Source: Deferribacteres bacterium (lineage in GTDB: Bacteria; Nitrospirota; Thermodesulfovibrionia; UBA6902). Taken from it: DNA of 6,956 bases. Position numbers and translations under genes: made by a program. Where the stretch lies: contig JAADFS010000139.1 in NCBI GenBank assembly GCA_013152795.1, positions 1 through 6,956 of the forward strand. Direction: 5' to 3'. How positions within the stretch are numbered: the stretch's first letter is position 1; each line of letters starts with the position of its first letter. Below the pieces are notes generated by a model. That model made no database searches. It was not told where the DNA came from and saw nothing but the letters and a program-made list of their open reading frames with translations. Below, in pieces: positions 1 to 5,357 of the stretch.

Positions 1-2
1 AC

Positions 3-1076
3 GCCGACCTTTTCTGCCAGGTCGACTTCCTCACGGATGAAGAAAGAAGTTTCATCCTCAACAAAAAGACAAAGACATCGTTAATCCAGAATCTTCCTTT
101 CGCCAGGACTAAATACCGCAATTACCTTCCCCTGATGCCCTTTGCCGCCGGCCGGCTCGATGTATCCGCCTACGATGTTATCATCTCAAATTCCCACTCG
201 GTGGCCAAGGGTGTTAAAAAGAAACCGGGACAACTGCAGATTTGCTACTGCCATACGCCCATGCGTTATGCATGGGACCTGAGGGAGCAGTATCTGAATG
301 AAACAGGGTTGAACTCCGGCATAAAGGGGGCAGTGGTAAAAGCCGTCCTCAACCGGCTCAGGACGTGGGACTATAACACGGCTCAGCAGGTCGACCACTT
401 TATTGCAAATTCCCGTTATATAAAAGACAGGATAAGCCGCTCCTACGGCAGGGAGGCAACGGTGATCTACCCGCCTGTCGATGTCCGCTCTTTTCAGCTT
501 GATGAAAAAAAAGACAAATTCTTCCTTGCCGTCTCAAGGATGGTTCCGTATAAAAAAATGGATCTGATAGTCGAGGCGTTTTCAAAAACAGGGCTGCCCC
601 TCGTTGTAATCGGTGACGGCCCGGACTTCGCGAAGGTCAGAAGCAGGGCAAAAAAAAATATAGAATTCCTCGGATATCTCGAAGGCGGCAGGATGAGATC
701 ATATATGCAAAAGGCCAGGGCCTTCGTATTTGCGGCAGAGGAGGACTTCGGTATCGTGCCTGTGGAGGCGCAGGCGTGCGGAACGCCTGTGATAGCGTAC
801 GGCAAGGGAGGGGTGACTGAGACGGTCATACCTGTAAACAGTTCCGCGTTAAGTCTGCGGAGTGGGGAGTCAGGAGATATGGCATCACCGACCGGGATAT
901 TTTTCCATGAGCAGACGCCGGAGGCACTGATCGGGGCCGTTAAGGAGTTTGAGGCTTCAGAGGATAAATTCAATCCTTCAGAGATAAGAAAAAACGCCGA
1001 GAGATTCAGCATCGAAAGATTCCGCAGAGAGTTCAGGGCCTTTGTGGATGAGAAGATTTCAAAAGCTTACGGATAA
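3..1076 (+). CDS. Glycosyltransferase family 4, WbaZ-like (5'-truncated)
   Basis: This is a GT-B fold sugar transferase that probably adds mannose or a related sugar from a nucleotide-sugar donor to a cell-surface polysaccharide intermediate on the cytoplasmic side of the membrane. The frame is open from base 3 through the ATG at 135, and the residues before that ATG (ADLFCQVDF..., LPFARTKYRNYLPLMPFA) are conserved family sequence, so the true start lies left of the window, probably about 25-40 codons away. In fragment numbering (357 residues), visible motifs are SNSHSVAKG (62-70), CYCHTPMRYAWD (81-92), YPPVD (156-160), the start of the donor domain at AVSRMVPYKKMDLIVEAF (176-193), VVIGDGP (201-207) and the EX7E motif EDFGIVPVE (247-255) followed by ACGTPVIAY. 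A stretch of about 19 residues (roughly 278-296, rich in Ser/Gly) separates GGVTETVIP from TGIFFHEQTPEAL; most relatives are shorter there. It converges on the RNA methyltransferase gene with 3 bp between. Family assignment is firm; exact sugar and acceptor are unknown. Confidence 0.93.
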   Translation, partial: ADLFCQVDFLTDEERSFILNKKTKTSLIQNLPFARTKYRNYLPLMPFAAGRLDVSAYDVIISNSHSVAKGVKKKPGQLQICYCHTPMRYAWDLREQYLNETGLNSGIKGAVVKAVLNRLRTWDYNTAQQVDHFIANSRYIKDRISRSYGREATVIYPPVDVRSFQLDEKKDKFFLAVSRMVPYKKMDLIVEAFSKTGLPLVVIGDGPDFAKVRSRAKKNIEFLGYLEGGRMRSYMQKARAFVFAAEEDFGIVPVEAQACGTPVIAYGKGGVTETVIPVNSSALSLRSGESGDMASPTGIFFHEQTPEALIGAVKEFEASEDKFNPSEIRKNAERFSIERFRREFRAFVDEKISKAYG

Positions 1077-1079
1077 AAT

Positions 1080-2339
1080 TCACTTCAGCCTCAGGAAAGC
1101 CAGTGCCTCTATGTGGAATGTCTGCGGGAAGAGATCGATTATTCTTATCGATTCGATATCGTATTTCACCGACAGCTTTTTCATATCCCTTGCAAAGGTC
1201 GCAGGGTTGCAGGATATATAAACTATCCTTTCGGGCATTACTGAAAGCACCTTGCTCATGGCCCTGTTTGTCAATCCCGGCCTCGGCGGATCAAGTATTG
1301 CAATGTCAAACCGGCCCTCCGGCTGAAAGTCTTCGGCGGAGGAACGGACAAAGCGGCAATCTTTAATGTTGTTGATCTGCAGATTCCTCATACCATCCTC
1401 CACGGCATACGGATTTTCCTCAACCGCCGTTACCTCTGCATCCTTGGCAAGCGGCAGGGAAAAGTTGCCTGCGCCTGCGTATAAATCCAGTATCCTTCTG
1501 CCTCCGAGAGGCTGCAGGGTCTCCCTGATAATGCGGACAACGGCCTGATTCAATCTCCAGTTGCTCTGGAAAAAGCTCATCGGGGATACGGTGTATTTCA
1601 GTGTTCCGGTATCCAGTGTGACAAAGGACCTGCCGTATTGAAAGACTGTTTTGTCTGCTGTCTCAATAACCAGCCCCGAAAACCCGGCATCGAAGAATCG
1701 CGAGGCCAATCCGCTCCTGTCCGCAGGTGACACGGAACGCGCCCGCGTCCTGAGCAGTGCAACAACACAATCACCGCAGGTTATGTGTATCTCCTTAACA
1801 CCAGGACCCTTAAGCAGTGTCTTCGCCTTCCGGAAGTACGTGTTGATTTCCGGAGCCATCAACCGGCAGCCGTCTATATCGACTGTTTCCCTTGTGCCCT
1901 CCCTGTAGAACCCCATCCCTTCACGGGATACCTTGAACTGTCCCCTCAACCTGTAATTCCACTGCTCGCCGCTTATGACGGGCCCGGAGAGTTCCGTCCC
2001 TGTCCCGGCCAGCCTCTTCAGGCAGTCCGTGAGGATTTGCTCTTTTATCTTTATCTGCAGGTCATATGGAATGTGCTGGAAATGGCATCCCCCGCATCTT
2101 CCGAAAAATCCACATGCAGGTGATATCCTTTCTGCCGAAGGTTTGAGGATTCTTTCAACCGATGCCGGAAGATAGTCCTTCTTTTCATTTTCAACCGCCG
2201 CCTCTACAGTCTCGCCGGGCAGGACGGCGCCTTTTATCATTACGACCTTTCCTTCATGCCTTCCGATGAAGAACCCTCCGTATGCAGGACGGGTGACCTC
2301 TACTATTATTTTTCTTATCTGCCTGCCCTGATCTTCCAC
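1080..2339 (-). CDS. rlmD: TrmA/RumA-family RNA (uracil-C5) methyltransferase, RlmD-like
   Basis: This SAM-dependent enzyme methylates C5 of a uridine in RNA, most likely 23S rRNA. The protein has 419 residues, a normal length. An N-terminal TRAM-like RNA-binding region (about 10-66) precedes iron-sulfur cysteines C76-x5-C82-x2-C85, with a fourth candidate at C158 (DIDGCRL). The catalytic domain shows MSFFQSNW (254-261), SAM motif DLYAGAGNFSLPLA (285-298), DPPRPG (350-355), the nucleophile in SCNPATFARD (C377) and the C-terminal general-base region FPQTFHIEALAF (E411). All expected catalytic residues are present. The start is a GTG (2337-2339) lying inside the end of the upstream cysE-cysS gene, giving a 25-bp overlap and suggesting translational coupling; the Shine-Dalgarno (GGGACAG) is weak. 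It is the last gene of the yajQ operon. The subfamily (RlmD at U1939, dual-site RlmCD, or TrmA) cannot be decided from sequence alone; the Fe-S cysteines favour the RlmC/RlmD type over E. coli TrmA, so the symbol is provisional. Confidence 0.92.
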   Translation of the reverse strand: MEDQGRQIRKIIVEVTRPAYGGFFIGRHEGKVVMIKGAVLPGETVEAAVENEKKDYLPASVERILKPSAERISPACGFFGRCGGCHFQHIPYDLQIKIKEQILTDCLKRLAGTGTELSGPVISGEQWNYRLRGQFKVSREGMGFYREGTRETVDIDGCRLMAPEINTYFRKAKTLLKGPGVKEIHITCGDCVVALLRTRARSVSPADRSGLASRFFDAGFSGLVIETADKTVFQYGRSFVTLDTGTLKYTVSPMSFFQSNWRLNQAVVRIIRETLQPLGGRRILDLYAGAGNFSLPLAKDAEVTAVEENPYAVEDGMRNLQINNIKDCRFVRSSAEDFQPEGRFDIAILDPPRPGLTNRAMSKVLSVMPERIVYISCNPATFARDMKKLSVKYDIESIRIIDLFPQTFHIEALAFLRLK

Positions 2340-4435
2340 ACTGTCCCGTCTTTTTTATCTTCAAGGATTATTCCCTGTCCGGACAGCTCGTTTCTGATCC
2401 TGTCTGCGGTCGCCCAGTCTTTTGCCTCTCTCGCCTTCTGTCTCTGAAGGATCTTCTCCTGAAGCTCATCTTCCGAGAGACCGATATTCTTCACTTTCAT
2501 CAGGGCGCTGTACCACTCCTGCGGGGTCCTGTTGAATATGTTCAGAACAGCGCCGGCCTCTGCAAGCACATCCCTTGTACGGATGAATAGCTCTTTCGCC
2601 TTTTCGCCGGAAGGCCGCGAGTCGAGAAACCTGTTGACCTCCCTTATGAGCTCGAATATATTGCCCAGGGCCGAGGCGGTGTTGAAATCATCATCCATTG
2701 CATGAAGGAATTTGTCCATGAAGGAAGACAGGAGGTTCTCAAGGCCGGACGACGGAGCCGGCCTGTCCCCTGTGCCGGCGTCCCTGATAAAGTCATTGAT
2801 CCTCATAACCGTGCTGTAGTACCTGTCGATCGACAGCTCGGCCTCGTTGAGCTGGGAGTCTGAGAACTCTATGGGGCTCCTGTAATGGGCTGAAAGGAGA
2901 AAGTATCTCACGACCTCAGGGTCATATTTAGCGAGTATCTCCTTGATCGTAAAAAAGTTCCCCAGGGACTTCGACATCTTCTCTTTATCAACGGTTATAA
3001 ACCCGTTGTGCATCCAGTACCTTACAAACGTCTTGCCCGAGTATGCCTCGCTCTGTGCAATCTCGTTTTCATGGTGGGGGAAAATAAGGTCGGCCCCCCC
3101 GCCGTGGATATCAAAGCTCTCGCCGAGATATTTGGATGACATGGCGGTGCATTCTATATGCCATCCCGGCCTCCCCCTGCCCCAGGGACTGTCCCAGGAG
3201 GGCTCTCCCGGTTTTGAAGCCTTCCACAGGACAAAGTCCAGCGGGCTCTTTTTTCTCTCATCCACGTCTATCCTCGCGCCGGCCATAAGCTCCTCGATAT
3301 TCTTCTTTGAAAGCTTTCCGTAACCGGGGAATTTGCTTACCTCAAAATACACGTCTCCGTCTACATGGTATGCATAGCCCCTGTCAATGAGACCCTGAAT
3401 GATCTCCTTCATCTCCTCTATATGGTCGGTGGCCTTCGGCTCTATATCCGCCCTGCTCACACCGAGCAGGTCCATGTCCCTGTAATATTCCTCTGTATAT
3501 TTCCTGGCGATTTCTTCAGTGGAAACCTTCTCTCTGGCCGCACGCGCAATAATCTTGTCGTCTATGTCGGTTATGTTCCTGACGTGGATTACATCGTATC
3601 CCCTGTACCTGAGGTACCTCTTGATAATGTCAAACACAACGGCGCTCCGCGCGTGGCCGAGGTGGCACACGTCATATGCCGTTATGCCGCACACGTACAT
3701 GCTGACTTTTCCGGGGACGAGGGGAACAAAATCCTCTTTCCTGCCGCTCATTGTGTTGTAAATCCTTATGGTTTCGCCTTTGCCTTCCAAACTGTCGATT
3801 CTCCTTTCAAGCTCGTTGATATATGATGTAATTTCCTCGAATTTCTCTTCAAGCGGGTCAGGGATATGCACATGGTCGAGCATTTCCACCGGCCCCTCGG
3901 CGTATATTTTCACGACCTTCTTCTTGATGACCCTCCCGGGCACGCCGACGACAATGGAATTCTCCGGCACGGAATGCAGCACCACGGAGTTAGCGCCTAT
4001 TTTAACATTATCACCTATTTTTATTGCCCCGAGCACCTTGGTGCCCGCACCGATAACCACGTTGTTGCCGATAGTGGGATGCCTCTTGCCTTTCTGTTTT
4101 CCTGTGCCGCCGAGAGTGACCCCCTGGTACAGAAGCACGTTTTCCCCTATCTCCGCCGTCTCCCCGATTACGACACCCATGCCGTGGTCAATGAAAAACC
4201 CTTTCCCTATGCGGGCCCCGGGGTGTATCTCGATGCCTGTGAGAAATCTCGCCAACTGCGAGAGAAAACGGGGCAGTACGGGAATCTTCATCTTCCACAG
4301 GAGGTGATTGACCCGGTGCGCCAGGATGGCGTGAAATCCCGAATAGGAGGTTATCACCTCAAGGGCGTTTCTGGCAGCCGGGTCCATCCTGAAAACGGCC
4401 CTGAAGTCATGCCTTATGTCATCCCATAACCCCAC
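2315..4435 (-). CDS. cysES: Fused serine O-acetyltransferase / cysteinyl-tRNA synthetase (CysE-CysS)
   Basis: One uninterrupted 706-codon frame encodes two complete enzymes. Residues 1 to about 215 are a short-type serine O-acetyltransferase (acetyl-CoA + serine to O-acetylserine): an N-terminal helical region, GIEIHPGARIG (68-78), IDHGMG with catalytic His84, VTLGGTGKQKGKRHP (106-120), then left-handed hexapeptide repeats to VVGVPGRVI (162-170) and a charged helix, possibly coiled coil (about 192-218). Residues about 222-706 are class I cysteinyl-tRNA synthetase: YVCGITAYD (247-255), HLGH as the HIGH motif (258-261), KMSKS (486-490), zinc ligands C249, C429, H454 and E458, an anticodon-binding helical domain and a normal C-terminus ending at KIRAGR. 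The lengths (about 220 + 485) equal those of the separate proteins, so nothing is lost at the join. The start is a GTG (4433-4435) with a weak AGGTAA upstream, 4 bp after the yajQ stop. cysE and cysS are neighbours in Bacillus; here they are one gene. A possible internal start is listed separately. Confidence 0.93.
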   Translation of the reverse strand: MGLWDDIRHDFRAVFRMDPAARNALEVITSYSGFHAILAHRVNHLLWKMKIPVLPRFLSQLARFLTGIEIHPGARIGKGFFIDHGMGVVIGETAEIGENVLLYQGVTLGGTGKQKGKRHPTIGNNVVIGAGTKVLGAIKIGDNVKIGANSVVLHSVPENSIVVGVPGRVIKKKVVKIYAEGPVEMLDHVHIPDPLEEKFEEITSYINELERRIDSLEGKGETIRIYNTMSGRKEDFVPLVPGKVSMYVCGITAYDVCHLGHARSAVVFDIIKRYLRYRGYDVIHVRNITDIDDKIIARAAREKVSTEEIARKYTEEYYRDMDLLGVSRADIEPKATDHIEEMKEIIQGLIDRGYAYHVDGDVYFEVSKFPGYGKLSKKNIEELMAGARIDVDERKKSPLDFVLWKASKPGEPSWDSPWGRGRPGWHIECTAMSSKYLGESFDIHGGGADLIFPHHENEIAQSEAYSGKTFVRYWMHNGFITVDKEKMSKSLGNFFTIKEILAKYDPEVVRYFLLSAHYRSPIEFSDSQLNEAELSIDRYYSTVMRINDFIRDAGTGDRPAPSSGLENLLSSFMDKFLHAMDDDFNTASALGNIFELIREVNRFLDSRPSGEKAKELFIRTRDVLAEAGAVLNIFNRTPQEWYSALMKVKNIGLSEDELQEKILQRQKAREAKDWATADRIRNELSGQGIILEDKKDGTVWKIRAGR
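3788..3808 (-). promoter_or_regulatory. Possible internal ribosome entry site at the CysE-CysS junction
   Basis: Read on the minus strand, GAAAGGAG (3808-3801) lies 10 nt before an in-frame TTG (codon 216, 3790-3788). Initiation there would give a free cysteinyl-tRNA synthetase with about six extra residues before TIRIYNTM, where E. coli CysS begins MLKIFNTL. The purine-rich string also simply encodes Glu-Arg-Arg in a charged helix, so this may be chance or a relic of a formerly separate cysS start. No ATG occurs in frame between the two domains before codon 229 (the M of YNTM). Confidence 0.3.
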
Positions 4436-4439
4436 GGTA

Positions 4440-4934
4440 TTACCTGTAATTCACAAACTCTATATGAATCCCGATATCCTTTTCCCGGAGCATCTTCATT
4501 ACTGCCTGCAGGTCGTCTATTTTCTTGGCCCTGACACGGAGCTGGTCCTTCTGTATCTCCGCCTGGACCTTGAGCTTTGTACTTTTTATCATCTTTGCTA
4601 TTTCCTTGGCTTTTTCAGCCGGGATGCCCTGCTGGAGGGTTACAACCTGTCTGACGGTGCCTGAAAGTGCTGGTTCGACCTTCCCGTAATTCAGGGCCTT
4701 AAGCGGGACCTTCCGCTTAACCAGCTTGCCCTGAAGTATATCGATCACACTCTTCAGTCTGTATTCATCATCGGATACAATAATTATCTCGTTTCTTCCC
4801 CTGTCAAGGTCTATGCTGGTTTTGCTGCCCCTGAAGTCAAACCGCTGTCCGATTTCCTTAACAGCCTGCTGGACGGCATTGGAGACCTCCTGAAGGTCAA
4901 CCTTGCTGACAATATCAAACGAATGTTCCGCCAT
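4440..4934 (-). CDS. yajQ: YajQ family nucleotide-binding / cyclic di-GMP-binding protein
   Basis: YajQ (UPF0234) proteins are small cytoplasmic proteins with two ferredoxin-like folds. Members in Xanthomonas and Pseudomonas bind cyclic di-GMP and act with a transcription regulator; E. coli YajQ binds nucleotides. Whether this one binds cyclic di-GMP is not shown by the sequence. The product of 164 residues matches the family length (about 160-165) and begins MAEHSFDIVSKVDLQEV, with QRFDFRGSKTSIDLDR in the first half, LKALNYGKVEPA in the middle and a C-terminal IEFVNYR typical of the family. The ATG at 4934 is chosen over the one at 4952 because AGGAGG lies 9 nt upstream of it; the longer frame would translate that ribosome site as Met-Arg-Arg. 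It is the first gene of the operon, followed after 4 bp by the cysE-cysS fusion. Confidence 0.93.
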   Translation of the reverse strand: MAEHSFDIVSKVDLQEVSNAVQQAVKEIGQRFDFRGSKTSIDLDRGRNEIIIVSDDEYRLKSVIDILQGKLVKRKVPLKALNYGKVEPALSGTVRQVVTLQQGIPAEKAKEIAKMIKSTKLKVQAEIQKDQLRVRAKKIDDLQAVMKMLREKDIGIHIEFVNYR

Positions 4935-4943
4935 GACTGCAAA

Positions 4944-4949
4944 CCTCCT
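4944..4949 (-). promoter_or_regulatory. Ribosome binding site that fixes the yajQ start
   Basis: On the minus strand this reads AGGAGG, a full Shine-Dalgarno match, 9 nt before the ATG at 4934. It overlaps the upstream ATG at 4952, which therefore is not the start. Confidence 0.8.
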
Positions 4950-4954
4950 CATTT

Positions 4955-4982
4955 AGTATAGGCACTTAGTTTAAAGCAGCAA
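4955..4982 (-). promoter_or_regulatory. Candidate sigma70-type promoter for the yajQ operon
   Basis: On the minus strand TATACT (4960-4955) is a 5 of 6 match to the -10 box, with a poor -35 (TTGCTG, 4982-4977) at 16 bp. The start would fall about 16 nt before the yajQ ATG, a very short leader that still contains GGAGG. A better -35-like hexamer, TTGATA (4997-4992), has only a weak partner (TTAAAC) at 17 bp. Weak prediction. Confidence 0.3.
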
Positions 4983-5002
4983 ATAAGGTATTATCAACAC
5001 CT

Positions 5003-5024
5003 CACCCTCACCTCTGAGGGGGTG
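5003..5024. repeat. REP-like imperfect palindrome
   Basis: CACCCTCA, a CCTC loop and TGAGGGGGTG form a hairpin with a 2-nt bulge on the right arm. The wording (CCTCACCCTCACC...) is like the dispersed CCCTCACCC intergenic elements common in many bacterial genomes. Only one copy is in the window, so dispersal is inferred. Confidence 0.45.
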
Positions 5025-5032
5025 CGGGTTGC

Positions 5033-5053
5033 AAGTTCAAAGTTCAAAGTTCT
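5033..5053. repeat. Short tandem repeat, three copies of a 7-mer
   Basis: AAGTTCA, AAGTTCA and AAGTTCT follow each other without a gap, then GAGTT. Such AAGTTCAAAGTT strings are frequent low-complexity intergenic sequence; copy number may vary between strains. Confidence 0.6.
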
Positions 5054-5081
5054 GAGTTAAGGGTGCAGAATGAAACAAGTC

Positions 5082-5118
5082 CCCCCTCCCCTGGCGGGAG
5101 GGGGTTAGGGGGAGGGGG
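5082..5118. repeat. G/C-run inverted repeat with G-quadruplex pattern
   Basis: CCCCCTCCC (5082-5090) and GGGAGGGGG (5096-5104) are perfect 9-bp arms around CTGGC. The right arm continues as TTAGGGGGAGGGGG, giving four G-runs of three or more (5096-5118) with loops of 1 to 3 nt, a match to the standard quadruplex pattern on the + strand. It probably belongs to the same family of dispersed CCCTCC/GGGAGG elements as the palindrome at 5003. Confidence 0.55.
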
Positions 5119-5143
5119 CTGAGCTGTTAGCACTGAAGGTATC

Positions 5144-5208
5144 GGAGATAAAGCTCCTGCGGCAGACTACTTGGCCCGCAGGCAAGGTTTTTATGCAACC
5201 GTAAGGTT
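5144..5208 (+). other. Unassigned hairpin-forming stretch
   Basis: Three adjacent potential hairpins occur: GGAG/CTCC with a 6-nt loop (5144-5157), CCTGCGG/CCGCAGG with a 13-nt loop (5156-5182), and AACC-GTAA-GGTT closed by a GNRA tetraloop (5197-5208). The AACC arm could pair instead with GGTT at 5186-5189, so two folds compete. The first two helices share 2 bases. I do not recognise a known riboswitch or small RNA. It lies upstream of the predicted hcp transcript start, so it is not part of that leader unless another promoter exists. Chance folding is quite possible. Confidence 0.25.
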
Positions 5209-5276
5209 AAGAGGGGACGTATAGGGGTTATCCGGAGAGAAAAGCGGCTCTGAAGTATTGCGATTTTATTTCTCTT

Positions 5277-5290
5277 ATGATTTATATCAT
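5277..5290. promoter_or_regulatory. FNR/CRP-family operator candidate upstream of hcp
   Basis: ATGAT-TTAT-ATCAT is a perfect inverted repeat with a 4-bp spacer, differing from the FNR consensus TTGAT-N4-ATCAA only at the outermost base of each arm. Its centre (5283.5) lies at -41.5 from the start predicted from the -10 box at 5313, the usual place for a class II FNR/CRP activator. hcp genes are commonly controlled by FNR-type or HcpR regulators. The exact regulator here is unknown. Confidence 0.5.
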
Positions 5291-5318
5291 TGAAACTTTT
5301 CTTGCCACACTATTTAAT
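5290..5318 (+). promoter_or_regulatory. hcp promoter (sigma70-type)
   Basis: TTGAAA (5290-5295, 5 of 6) and TTTAAT (5313-5318, 5 of 6) are separated by 17 bp, predicting a start near 5325 and a leader of about 33 nt. The -35 box touches the FNR-like palindrome. Confidence 0.5.
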
Positions 5319-5343
5319 AGAGTAAATTGAGTTTCATAAAAAA

Positions 5344-5349
5344 AGGAGG
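5344..5349 (+). promoter_or_regulatory. hcp ribosome binding site
   Basis: AGGAGG sits 8 nt before the ATG at 5358, in an A-rich leader. This fixes the start of hcp and shows that the 5' end of the broken gene is otherwise well kept. Confidence 0.85.
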
Positions 5350-5357
5350 TATCACAA

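Larger units (their letters stand above)
4953..5357. other. 405-bp divergent intergenic region between yajQ and hcp
   Basis: No protein-coding gene is supported here. The yajQ side (about 4953-5000) holds a candidate promoter; 5003-5118 is a run of repeat-like palindromes and a 7-bp tandem repeat; 5119-5220 is unassigned and can form several hairpins; 5277-5357 holds the hcp promoter, an FNR-like palindrome and the ribosome site. Parts are listed separately. Confidence 0.75.

Noticed and set aside
135..137. ATG at 135 as the true glycosyltransferase start
   Set aside because: The frame is open upstream and encodes conserved family residues, so the gene begins outside the window.
494..1012. 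Minus-strand 172-codon frame inside the glycosyltransferase gene
   Set aside because: It is the complement of a clear GT4 coding sequence; the translation has no family features.
3768..4429. Long + strand open frames (179 and 187 codons) opposite the CysE part
   Set aside because: They mirror the strongly coding minus strand, give no recognisable protein and lack ribosome sites.
4935..4952. Upstream ATG for yajQ adding Met-Arg-Arg-Phe-Ala-Val
   Set aside because: Those codons are the ribosome binding site of the ATG at 4934, and family members begin MAEHSFDIVSK or similar.
5003..5118. CRISPR array
   Set aside because: Repeats are 7-mers or single palindromes, with no regular spacers and no cas genes.
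5119..5260. Known riboswitch (cyclic di-GMP, ZTP, fluoride, guanidine and others) before hcp
   Set aside because: I could not match any conserved core; only generic hairpins are visible.
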